From assembly GCA_041396845.1 (NCBI GenBank), contig JAWKXU010000002.1, positions 310,001 through 374,000 on the forward strand: a DNA stretch of 64,000 bases. Direction: 5' to 3'. Positions 56,869 to 64,000 of the stretch are shown one piece after another. Below the pieces are notes generated by a model that saw only the letters and a program-made list of their open reading frames with translations, did not search any database and was not told where the DNA came from. The DNA is from JAWKXU01 sp020446465 (lineage in GTDB: Bacteria; Pseudomonadota; Alphaproteobacteria; Sphingomonadales; Sphingomonadaceae). Numbering within the stretch: position 1 is the stretch's first letter; each line of letters starts with the position of its first letter. The translations under genes and the position numbers were made by a program.

Positions 56869-58113
56869 TCAGGCAACCGCTTCCAGCTTTGGCTTGCGCT
56901 TCATGCCGATCCATTCTTCGACAACCGGCGCGATACGCGTGCGCCATTTGCTGCCGTTGAAAATGCCATAATGGCCGACGTTTTTCGCAAGCATGTAACG
57001 CTTCAGGTTGTCGGGCAGGTTTGTCGCCAGATCGAGAGCAGCGCGGGTTTGCCCGATACCGGAAATATCGTCGCGCTCACCTTCGACAGCGAGGATCGCC
57101 GTATCCGTGATCTTGCCGATATCAATCAGGTTGCCGCGGTGCATCAGTTCACCTTTGGCAAGAGATTGCTTCTGGAAAACATGCTCTACCGTCTGGAGAT
57201 AGAACTCCGCCGTCATATCGCAGACAGCGCGATATTCGTCATAGAACTCCTTGGTCGCCTCGGCGCTTTCGTCATCCCCGACCACCAGATGCTTGAACAT
57301 CTCGTAATGGCTCATGATGTGATTGCCGAGGTTCATTGCCATGAAGCTCGTCAACTGCAGAAATCCCGGATAAACTTCACGCCCTGCCCCCGGATACTGG
57401 AGCGGCACAGTCGCAATGACATTGTGGCGGAACCAGCTCATCGGGCGCTGGTCGGCAATGGTGTTGACTGCGGTGGGTGATGCCCGCGTATCAATCGGGC
57501 CGCCCATCAGGGTCAAAGTGGCAGGGCGGCATGGGTTCTTGGTCGCGCCCATGACAGCCGTGGCGGCCAGAGTGGGAACGGACGGCTGGCAGACAGCCAT
57601 GGCATGAGCGCCCGGCCCGATATGTTCAAAAAACTCGATCACGTAATCGATATAATCATCGAGGTCGAAACGCCCTTCGGAGAGCGGAACCAGTTTGGCA
57701 TCGGCCCAGTCGGTAATGTAAACTTCGCAGCTTTCCACCATCCGTTCGACCGTGCCACGCAACAAGGTGGCGTAGTGCCCGCTCATCGGTGCAACGATCA
57801 TCAGTCGGGGGGCATCCTTGCCCAGCCCTTCGCGCGTGAACCGCACAAGAGAGCCAAATGGCTTGTGCAGAACGAGCGATTCGGTAACGCGGTATGTCTT
57901 TCCCTCAACGTTTACGTTGTCTATCCCGAAGCTGGGCTTGCCTCTTGTCGCGGCAGCATGGGCAAAAACATCCAGCGCGGACGCCGCGACTGGTCCCAGG
58001 CCAAAATACCCGACCGGATTGCGCGGGTTTGACAACATCTCTGCCGTGACGGCAGCCAAGACGCTTGCGCCCTGCATGAAAGCACGCTGCATTTCGTAAG
58101 CATGGTAAAGCAC
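56869..58113 (-). CDS. phaZ: Intracellular polyhydroxyalkanoate (PHB) depolymerase
   Basis: 414 residues from GTG 58113 (AAAGG 9 bases upstream). Alpha/beta hydrolase that mobilises stored PHA granules. YHAYEMQRAFMQGASVLAAV is the standard opening. The lipase-box-like AVCQPSVPTLAA carries the catalytic Cys in the position of the nucleophile of Ralstonia PhaZ1. The catalytic Asp region is ILAVEGERDDISGIGQT and the His is in KNVGHYGIFNGSKWR. No signal peptide. A TGC-rich palindrome (58177-58192) lies 64 bases upstream. No phaC, phaP or phaR is in the window. Confidence 0.92.
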   Translation of the reverse strand: MLYHAYEMQRAFMQGASVLAAVTAEMLSNPRNPVGYFGLGPVAASALDVFAHAAATRGKPSFGIDNVNVEGKTYRVTESLVLHKPFGSLVRFTREGLGKDAPRLMIVAPMSGHYATLLRGTVERMVESCEVYITDWADAKLVPLSEGRFDLDDYIDYVIEFFEHIGPGAHAMAVCQPSVPTLAATAVMGATKNPCRPATLTLMGGPIDTRASPTAVNTIADQRPMSWFRHNVIATVPLQYPGAGREVYPGFLQLTSFMAMNLGNHIMSHYEMFKHLVVGDDESAEATKEFYDEYRAVCDMTAEFYLQTVEHVFQKQSLAKGELMHRGNLIDIGKITDTAILAVEGERDDISGIGQTRAALDLATNLPDNLKRYMLAKNVGHYGIFNGSKWRTRIAPVVEEWIGMKRKPKLEAVA

Positions 58114-58176
58114 GGGCGAAAACCTTTCGTTGCGTCTCTTTACGTCGATGGGGCAATTGTGACCCCAAAATGCCCC

Positions 58177-58192
58177 TTGTGCAATGCAACAA
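58177..58192. promoter_or_regulatory. Palindrome TTGTGCAATGCAACAA, candidate PhaR operator
   Basis: Near-perfect 16-bp inverted repeat (TTGTtGCA TTGCAaACA-type on the reverse strand) containing two TGC/GCA boxes. PhaR repressors of PHA genes in alpha- and betaproteobacteria recognise TGC-type sites of this kind. It precedes the PHA depolymerase gene (start 58113) and the divergent ABC transporter gene. Assignment is inference. Confidence 0.4.
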
Positions 58193-58337
58193 AAGCATAT
58201 TCGGGGCAACATCGCGCCAAACCCGCGCAAAAGTGCCATTTGCTGGCTCTCACGTCAAAACCCGCGTTAAGGATTTACGCGGCAGCGGTGGATAAGAGCC
58301 GTTGCGAAGGCATCCAAGCGAGCCTAGGGCAACCCAC

Positions 58338-60197
58338 ATGACCGAGCAGCCAGAGCCGAGCACAAACCGTGCAGGGGGCCTTTTCCGCCGCCGCAAAACC
58401 ACGCCCGATGGCCCGCCCCCGGCACGCGACCTTGGCCCGTTGCGGATGGTGTGGCGCGCGGCACTCGCCTATCCGGCGCGGGTCGCAGGCGCGCTGGCTG
58501 CGCTTACCGTAACCGCATCGGCCACGCTTGCCATTCCATCGGGGTTCAAGCTGATTATTGATCGCGGTTTCGGGCAAAATGGCGATCCCGCCGATATTGG
58601 GCGCTGGTTTCAGTATCTGCTGCTGATCGTTGTCGTGCTGGCGATCGGCACCGCTTGCCGTTTCTACTTTGTGTCCTGGCTGGGTGAGCGCGTCGTTGCC
58701 GATATCCGACTCAAGGTGCAGGATAACCTGCTGCGGCTTGCGCCCGGCTTCTTTGAAGAAAACAGCCCCAAGGAAATTTCAAGCCGGATGACTGCGGATA
58801 CCGCGCTGATCGAACAGGTCGTGGGCACGACTGTTTCTGTCGCCTTGCGGAACCTGCTGATGGCGCTTGGCGGCACGGCCTACCTTTTCTTTCTGGCACC
58901 AAGACTGGCGGGCGGGCTGATTATCGCGATCCCCCTCGTGATCGTGCCACTATCCCTGTTCGGCAGGCGCCTGCGTAACGTTTCGCGCACCAGCCAGGAC
59001 CGCGTCGCCGATGTCGGCGCCATGGTCACTGAAGTGCTCTCGGCCATGAAAATCGTGCAGGCATTCAATCAGGAATCCCGCGAAAACAGCCGCTTTTCCG
59101 CTGCGGTGGAGCGCACTTTCGCTGTCGCCAAGCGGCGCATCCTGATCCGATCGATCATGACAGCAGCCGTCATATTTCTGATTTTCGGGTCGATTACCGG
59201 GCTGATCTGGCGCGGCGCGGTCGGTGTCGCAACAGGCGAAATCAGCGGTGGCACAATTGCCGCTTTCGTGATTACCGCCGGCCTTGTTGCGGGGGCGTTC
59301 GGCTCGCTCATGGAAGTCTATGGCGATTTGCTGCGGGGCGCAGGCGCTGCCAGCCGCCTGAATGAACTTCTGAACGAAAAGCCGGAAATCACAGCCCCCG
59401 CACGCCCGCAACCTTTGCCCGAACCGGCGCGGGGCAGCATCGCCTTCCAGAACGTGACGTTCCGCTATCCCACGCGGCCCGATACCGCCGCGCTCAAGGA
59501 CTTCTCCCTTGTTGTCGAGCCGGGCGAAACGGTTGCCATTGTCGGCCCGTCCGGCGCGGGCAAGTCCACGATCTTCCAACTGGCCGAACGGTTTTATGAT
59601 CCGCAAGCCGGCACAGTGCGGCTGGACGGGGTGCCGCTGACTTCTGCCGATCCGGCCGATATCCGCCGCCGCATTGCCCTTGTGCCGCAGGAAGGCGTGC
59701 TCTTTTCCGCCAACGCACGTGACAACTTGCGCTATGGCAACTGGAACGCCAGCGACGACGCCATATGGCAAGCTGCCGAAGCAGCCAATGCGGCAGACTT
59801 CCTGAAGGCCTTGCCCGATGGTCTCGATACATACCTTGGCGAAGGGGGCGCGCGCCTTTCGGGTGGCCAGCGCCAGCGCATTGCAATTGCCCGCGCGCTT
59901 CTTCGCGATGCGCCGATCCTGCTGCTGGATGAGGCGACAAGCGCGCTCGATGCCGAAGCCGAACGTCTGGTTCAGGACGCGCTGGATCGCCTGATGAAAA
60001 CGCGCACCACGCTGGTCATCGCGCACCGGCTGGCAACCGTGCGCGCGGCGGACCGGATCGTAGTGATGGAAAACGGCCGACTGATTGAAGAAGGCACCCA
60101 CGCCCAGCTCAGCGCAACCGACGGGCTATACGCGCGGCTGGCCGAATTGCAGTTTGGCGACGCGAATGCAAACCCTGCAAAAAAACTCGCAGTTTAG
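58338..60197 (+). CDS. MsbA-like ABC exporter (half transporter, TMD-NBD fusion)
   Basis: 619 residues. A Pro/Arg-rich N-terminus, a six-helix type IV membrane domain (~45-340) and a nucleotide-binding domain with Walker A GPSGAGKST, Q-loop ALVPQEGVLFS, signature ARLSGGQRQR, Walker B PILLLDEATSALD and H-loop VIAHRLATV. Homodimeric export of lipid, lipid A core, peptide or drug; the alphaproteobacterial MsbA-related group fits best but the substrate is not determined. ATG 58338 is preferred to the upstream GTG/TTG frame. M13 peptidase follows after 102 bases. Confidence 0.92.
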   Translation: MTEQPEPSTNRAGGLFRRRKTTPDGPPPARDLGPLRMVWRAALAYPARVAGALAALTVTASATLAIPSGFKLIIDRGFGQNGDPADIGRWFQYLLLIVVVLAIGTACRFYFVSWLGERVVADIRLKVQDNLLRLAPGFFEENSPKEISSRMTADTALIEQVVGTTVSVALRNLLMALGGTAYLFFLAPRLAGGLIIAIPLVIVPLSLFGRRLRNVSRTSQDRVADVGAMVTEVLSAMKIVQAFNQESRENSRFSAAVERTFAVAKRRILIRSIMTAAVIFLIFGSITGLIWRGAVGVATGEISGGTIAAFVITAGLVAGAFGSLMEVYGDLLRGAGAASRLNELLNEKPEITAPARPQPLPEPARGSIAFQNVTFRYPTRPDTAALKDFSLVVEPGETVAIVGPSGAGKSTIFQLAERFYDPQAGTVRLDGVPLTSADPADIRRRIALVPQEGVLFSANARDNLRYGNWNASDDAIWQAAEAANAADFLKALPDGLDTYLGEGGARLSGGQRQRIAIARALLRDAPILLLDEATSALDAEAERLVQDALDRLMKTRTTLVIAHRLATVRAADRIVVMENGRLIEEGTHAQLSATDGLYARLAELQFGDANANPAKKLAV

Positions 60198-60299
60198 GTG
60201 CCGTTCAGCTTTGCGCCAGAAAGTGCCTGCAAGATACGCCGCAAGATACAAGGCAATTCAAACCCTTCCAGCAAACCCGCAGACCGGATATCTCTGGCC

Positions 60300-62453
60300 A
60301 TGACCATGACGACAAAAACCCTTGTTGCCCTTTTTGCCAGCGCATCCTTGCTGGCTGGCGGTGCGGCGGCTTCGGCCAGAGACAAAAACGCCGAAACGCA
60401 AAGCACAGTTGCCGCGCAGGCCACGACGCCGCAAATGCATTTTGGCGAATGGGGCGTCGATCTCACCCAGATCGACCCGGCCATCAGGCCCGGCGACGAT
60501 TTCAACGCTTACGTGAACAGCAAATGGGTCAAGGCCAACCCGATTCCGCCCGAATTTTCACGCTACGGCGCGTTCACCATGCTGAGCGAAAAATCGCAGG
60601 CAGACGTCAAATCCCTGATGGATGAACTTCTGGCCAGCAAGGAGCCGGACAGCGCGCTCGATGCCGAACTGGTCGATGCCTACAAAGCCTATATGAACCG
60701 CGGCGCGATCAACAAGGCGGGCATTGGTCCTGCCCGGCCCTGGCTCAACGCGATACAGGAAGCGCAAGGCCTTGGCGGCCTTTCCGAACTGTTCGGCGCA
60801 CCGGGCATTCCATCGCCCATCGATTTTGCGGTAACGATCGACGACAAGGATCCCGACAGTTACATCATCGGCATGGGAACTGGCGGCCTTGGCCTGCCGG
60901 ACCGCGACTATTACCTCAAGACCGATGAAAAATCGCAAGCTATCCAGACAAAGTATCGGGCTTATCTGGCATTCGTGCTTGGCAAGGCAGGATTTTCCGA
61001 CCCGACCGACGCTGCCGGGCAGGTCTATGATCTGGAATACCGCTTTGCCGAACTCGCCTGGGACCGCACGCTCGAACGCAATGTTGACCTGATTTATAAC
61101 AAGGTCAGCAAGGCAAAACTGCTGGAACTTGCAGGCGACTATCCGCTCGAACCCATGTTGGACAAATCCGGACTGGGCCATGTGCAGCAATTCATCGTCT
61201 GGCAACTGCCGCCTGACGAAGCCAAGGCAAAAGCGTTGGGTCTCGATGCAAATCAGCTTGCCGAAATCGGTGGCGGACTGCCGGCAATGTTCAGGCTGCT
61301 GGAACAAACGCCGCCGGCCATCATCAAGGCCTGGGCAGTCGCGCACTTCGTATCCGGTAATGCCGGCGTGCTCCCTGCCGACATCGATGATGCGCGCTTC
61401 GCCTTTTATGGGAAGGTCTTGAACGGGCAGGAAGAACAACGACCACGCTGGAAACGCGCAATCGACACTGTCGAAGGCGAAATGGGCGAAGCACTGGGCG
61501 AAGCCTACGTTGCCCGCCATTTCCCGCCATCGAGCAAGGAAGCGATGCTCGACCTCATCGCCAATTTGCGCAAGGCTCTGGCCGAAAGTCTGGCCCAGAA
61601 CGACTGGATGAGCGACACGACCAGGAAGGAAGCGGTTGCGAAGCTGGACCAGTTTACCGCGAAAATCGGCTATCCTGACAAGTTCAAGACATACGATGGC
61701 CTCGTGATGACAGCGGACAAGCCCTTGCAGAACGCCATGGAGGCCGCACGCTGGTCATGGAACGACGACGTGCAGAAGCTGGGCAAACCCGTGGACCGGA
61801 CCGAATGGTATATGCTGCCGCAAACGGTGAATGCCTATTACAACCCATCCAGCAACGAAATCGTCTTTCCCGCCGCCATTCTGCAACCACCCTTCTTTGA
61901 CCCCAATGCCGATATGGCTGTCAATTATGGCGGCATCGGCGCTGTTATCGGCCATGAAATCGGCCACGGATTTGACGATCAGGGCGCCAAATATGACGGC
62001 ACTGGCCTGATGCGGGACTGGTGGTCGCCGGACGACCTTGCCGCGTTTTCTGCGCTGGGGGAAAAACTGGTGGCACAATACAATAGGTTCTGTCCGCTCG
62101 ATTCCGGGGAAACGTGTGTCAACGGGCAACTGACGCTGGGCGAGAATATCGGCGATCTGGGCGGTCTTTCGCTCGCTTACCGTGCCTACCGCATGGCGCT
62201 GAATGGCAAGGAAGCCCCCATCATCGACGGCCTGACCGGCGACCAGCGATTTTTCCTGTCATGGGCGCAAGTCTGGCGCATGGCCCAGCGTGATGAATCA
62301 TTGCGCCAGCAATTGCTCACCGATCCGCACTCACCCGCGCAATACCGGGTGAACGGGATCGTTCGCAACATGGATGCCTGGTACAAGGCGTTCAACGTCC
62401 AGCCAGGTGACAAACTCTACCTGCCGCCCGAAGAGCGCATCCATATCTGGTAA
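60300..62453 (+). CDS. pepO: Periplasmic M13 (neprilysin-like, PepO) zinc endopeptidase
   Basis: 717 residues with a signal sequence (MTMTTKTLVALFASASLLAGG, cleavage near residue 26-28; the AGGAA-type end could not be confirmed as a lipobox). The M13 motifs are complete: zinc ligands in VIGHEIGHGFDDQG (HExxH), the third ligand Glu in GENIGDLGGL, substrate-binding NAYYNP and the terminal HSPAQYRVNG. It degrades peptides in the envelope. ATG 60300 or 60306. Confidence 0.93.
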   Translation: MTMTTKTLVALFASASLLAGGAAASARDKNAETQSTVAAQATTPQMHFGEWGVDLTQIDPAIRPGDDFNAYVNSKWVKANPIPPEFSRYGAFTMLSEKSQADVKSLMDELLASKEPDSALDAELVDAYKAYMNRGAINKAGIGPARPWLNAIQEAQGLGGLSELFGAPGIPSPIDFAVTIDDKDPDSYIIGMGTGGLGLPDRDYYLKTDEKSQAIQTKYRAYLAFVLGKAGFSDPTDAAGQVYDLEYRFAELAWDRTLERNVDLIYNKVSKAKLLELAGDYPLEPMLDKSGLGHVQQFIVWQLPPDEAKAKALGLDANQLAEIGGGLPAMFRLLEQTPPAIIKAWAVAHFVSGNAGVLPADIDDARFAFYGKVLNGQEEQRPRWKRAIDTVEGEMGEALGEAYVARHFPPSSKEAMLDLIANLRKALAESLAQNDWMSDTTRKEAVAKLDQFTAKIGYPDKFKTYDGLVMTADKPLQNAMEAARWSWNDDVQKLGKPVDRTEWYMLPQTVNAYYNPSSNEIVFPAAILQPPFFDPNADMAVNYGGIGAVIGHEIGHGFDDQGAKYDGTGLMRDWWSPDDLAAFSALGEKLVAQYNRFCPLDSGETCVNGQLTLGENIGDLGGLSLAYRAYRMALNGKEAPIIDGLTGDQRFFLSWAQVWRMAQRDESLRQQLLTDPHSPAQYRVNGIVRNMDAWYKAFNVQPGDKLYLPPEERIHIW

Positions 62454-62549
62454 CAATCACCCCGCACAAGGCGCTGGGCTGGTGATAAGCCTCTGAGCGA
62501 ACACACCAACCCTTGACTTGCAGCACAAGGCAGCCACACCCACCGCCCC

Positions 62550-63362
62550 ATGGACCTGATGCTCACCGCCATCCTCCTCGGCATTGTCGAGGGCCTGACA
62601 GAATTTCTGCCCGTTTCATCAACCGGGCATCTCATCCTTGCAACCGAGCTGTTCGGATATGATGCCCACCAATGGGCCATGTTCAATGTCGTCATCCAGC
62701 TTGGCGCCATACTTGCCGTCGTGGTGCAATACTGGGGCAAGTTCTGGCAGGCGGGCATGGGCGTGCTGCGGCTGGAACGCGATGGGCTGCACTTCCTTCG
62801 CAATATCCTTGTCGCATTTTTGCCCTCTGCCGTTCTGGGGCTTCTGCTCAAGGATTATATCGACATCATGCTGGGCAGCCCCACGATTGTTTGCTGGGCG
62901 CTGATTATTGGCGGCATTGCCATTCTGGGTATCGAACGGGTCGCCAAGTCTGGTGAGTTTATGGAAGTGAGCGACTTGCCGTTGAAGCAAGTCATCGGGG
63001 TTGGCTTTGCCCAATGCCTTTCCATGATACCGGGGGTCAGCCGCTCCGGCGCTACCATCATGGGGGCGCTGGCCATGGGCATCAACCGCAAGACTGCGGC
63101 GGAGTTTTCCTTTTTTCTTGCCGTACCGACAATGATTGGCGCCACAACGCTTGAACTGCTCGATAACCGCGATGCCCTGATGGCGGGCGAAACCAACGTC
63201 GGCTGGGGTGAAATCGCGGTGGGCTTTGCAGTCTCGTTTGTCGTCGCACTGGTCGTGATCCGCGCATTTGTGGCTTACGTCAGCCGTTCCGGCTTTGCTC
63301 CGTTTGCATGGTATCGCATCCTCGCCGGGAGCGCCGCGCTCGCCTGGCTTGGCCTTCGCTAA
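62550..63362 (+). CDS. uppP: Undecaprenyl-diphosphatase UppP/BacA
   Basis: 270-residue integral membrane enzyme that regenerates undecaprenyl phosphate for cell-wall and polysaccharide synthesis and can give bacitracin resistance. Both active-site motifs are intact: VEGLTEFLPVSSTGHLIL near residue 15 and SMIPGVSRSGATIMG near residue 155. Eight or so hydrophobic segments. The stop TAA is fused to the repeat-derived edge TAAAGCATTTCGAG (63360-63373). Confidence 0.97.
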   Translation: MDLMLTAILLGIVEGLTEFLPVSSTGHLILATELFGYDAHQWAMFNVVIQLGAILAVVVQYWGKFWQAGMGVLRLERDGLHFLRNILVAFLPSAVLGLLLKDYIDIMLGSPTIVCWALIIGGIAILGIERVAKSGEFMEVSDLPLKQVIGVGFAQCLSMIPGVSRSGATIMGALAMGINRKTAAEFSFFLAVPTMIGATTLELLDNRDALMAGETNVGWGEIAVGFAVSFVVALVVIRAFVAYVSRSGFAPFAWYRILAGSAALAWLGLR

Positions 63363-63373
63363 AGCATTTCGAG
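63360..63373 (+). repeat. Remnant edge (14 bp) of the dispersed repeat, copy E
   Basis: TAAAGCATTTCGAG is identical to the leading edge of copies C and D, after which homology stops (CGCCGTGG instead of AAAAAG). Its TAA is the in-frame uppP stop codon. It is either a truncated copy or a minimal version of the edge; too short to be certain. Confidence 0.45.
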
Positions 63374-63507
63374 CGCCGTGGAATCGCGGCCAAATAATAC
63401 TCCAGACGGCCGATAGTTTTGTAAACAAGTCACATTTCCGCGTGGAATACGGAACCCATTGCCTTGCCGTCGATTTTTTCAGCGTTGGTTGAAAGGGTGA
63501 AAAGGCA

Positions 63508-63777
63508 ATGGGAATAGCGGTGCTCATCCTGGCAGGTGCCTTGCTTGGATGGCTCGCGTCGATCATCCTTCGGACTGACACGCATGGAGGTATTCTCGGT
63601 AATATCGCTGTGGGCATTTTCGGGGCGCTGCTCACCGGGCTTCTGGTCAATCCGGTAATTGGCAGCGGGAATATCTATGCGGGCGACTACAGCGCGGGGT
63701 CGCTGATCGTGTCGTTCCTCGGCTCAATCGCCTTGCTGGCAGTGGTGAATGTCTTGCGCCGCGGGATCATGCGGTAA
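63508..63777 (+). CDS. GlsB/YeaQ/YmgE-family stress-response membrane protein
   Basis: 89 residues with three hydrophobic segments: GIAVLILAGALLGWLASIIL, GILGNIAVGIFGALLTGLLV and SLIVSFLGSIALLAVVNVLR, the pattern of transglycosylase-associated (GlsB/YeaQ) proteins, which are often induced by general stress. Function unknown. GAAAGGG lies 9 bases before the ATG. Stands alone between uppP and the minus-strand lipoprotein gene. Confidence 0.88.
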   Translation: MGIAVLILAGALLGWLASIILRTDTHGGILGNIAVGIFGALLTGLLVNPVIGSGNIYAGDYSAGSLIVSFLGSIALLAVVNVLRRGIMR

Positions 63778-63791
63778 TGACGGCAAGCGAG

Positions 63792-64000
63792 TTATGGCCG
63801 GGGGTTATCTTCCGCAGCGTTCTGTCCGGGCTTCGTGTCATCCCGAACCTGCCCTTTGCGGCCTGTTTCAACGTCAGAAATGAAGTCATCCGGCAGGCGC
63901 CGTTGCTCAATCATTTGCGCCGCTTCATCCAGCGCTCTCACCTCCCCCACCGTGACGCCACCGGGGCCGGGGGCATTGTCACCAGAGCCGCACGCAGACA
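63792..64000 (-). CDS. Small lipoprotein, C-terminal part (start beyond window)
   Basis: The minus-strand frame runs from the right edge to a TAA at 63792-63794. It reads SACGSGDNAPGPGGVTVGEV at the edge, then a helix (RALDEAAQMIEQRRLPDDF) and an acidic, low-complexity tail ending AAEDNPRP. The Ser-Ala-Cys-Gly start resembles the end of a lipobox, so about 68 residues of a small lipoprotein are visible. Sphingomonads have related small lipoproteins with an ARALDEAA segment. It is convergent with the GlsB-like gene, 14 bases apart. Confidence 0.6.
   Translation of the reverse strand, partial: SACGSGDNAPGPGGVTVGEVRALDEAAQMIEQRRLPDDFISDVETGRKGQVRDDTKPGQNAAEDNPRP

Noticed and set aside
63420..63507. 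GGAAC...CGTT as an EcfG-type general stress promoter before the GlsB-like gene
   Set aside because: The spacing between the hexamers does not fit the 16-18 base requirement in any reading.

Overview
The window is a 64 kb stretch of chromosome from an alphaproteobacterium, almost certainly a member of the Sphingomonadales (Novosphingobium/Sphingobium-like). The grounds are protein character (UPF0262, UrcA-family, exosortase-A-associated glycosylation proteins, MidA-type methyltransferase, alpha-type GlnD), the dense high-GC coding and the alphaproteobacterial gene pairings. No tRNA, rRNA, CRISPR array, insertion sequence or prophage was recognised. The content is mostly conserved housekeeping; the less ordinary material lies in intergenic repeats, hairpins, small genes and a few orphan genes.

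Layout. 1-4.9 kb: the start of a glutathione S-transferase-like gene, a membrane diguanylate cyclase, then the minus-strand ribosome/membrane-biogenesis operon rpmH-rnpA-yidD-yidC-engB. 5-17 kb: a periplasmic ClpP-fold-like protein, ComM ATPase, UrcA-family protein, HAD hydrolase, rpmJ, galE, a DUF4136 lipoprotein coupled to an M14 carboxypeptidase, cytidine deaminase, a degenerate GH25 protein, UPF0262, dnaB, a PLD-family (cardiolipin synthase-like) protein and rpoZ. 17-31 kb: orphan ParA-like ATPase, ftsH, the polyphosphate pair ppk1-ppx, an AI-2E-family permease, dcd, an EF-hand protein, two proline-specific peptidases and alanine dehydrogenase. 31-44 kb: ftsK, a ThiE/TenI-like protein, yggS, glnD, lgt plus a MidA-like methyltransferase, an orphan low-GC gene and gyrB. 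44-64 kb: a second polyphosphate kinase (PPK2), the gltB-gltD glutamate synthase operon, an exosortase-A-associated glycosyltransferase with a large acidic membrane protein, the matching O-antigen-ligase-like protein, intracellular PHA depolymerase, an MsbA-like ABC exporter, an M13 metallopeptidase, uppP, a GlsB-like membrane protein and the start of a small lipoprotein.

Shared themes. Storage and stress polymers are represented by PPK1, PPX, PPK2 and PHA depolymerase; a PhoB-box-like site precedes ppk1 and a TGC-type palindrome resembling a PhaR operator precedes the PHA depolymerase. Nitrogen metabolism is represented by GlnD, GltBD and alanine dehydrogenase. Envelope building is represented by YidC/YidD, Lgt, UppP, the PLD protein, the ABC exporter and the exosortase-linked glycosylation genes.

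Most notable observations. (1) A ~103-bp dispersed two-hairpin element is present in four full copies and one remnant. Its conserved TAAAGCATTTCGAG-type edge sits directly at gene 3' ends and supplies or abuts an in-frame stop codon in four of five cases. (2) A low-GC orphan gene at 40.4-41.0 kb carries an R-x4-H motif of the HEPN kind. (3) A 27-codon ORF with a near-perfect Shine-Dalgarno lies between gyrB and ppk2. (4) A 33-bp hairpin runs exactly from the stop codon of yggS to the stop codon of the convergent glnD.
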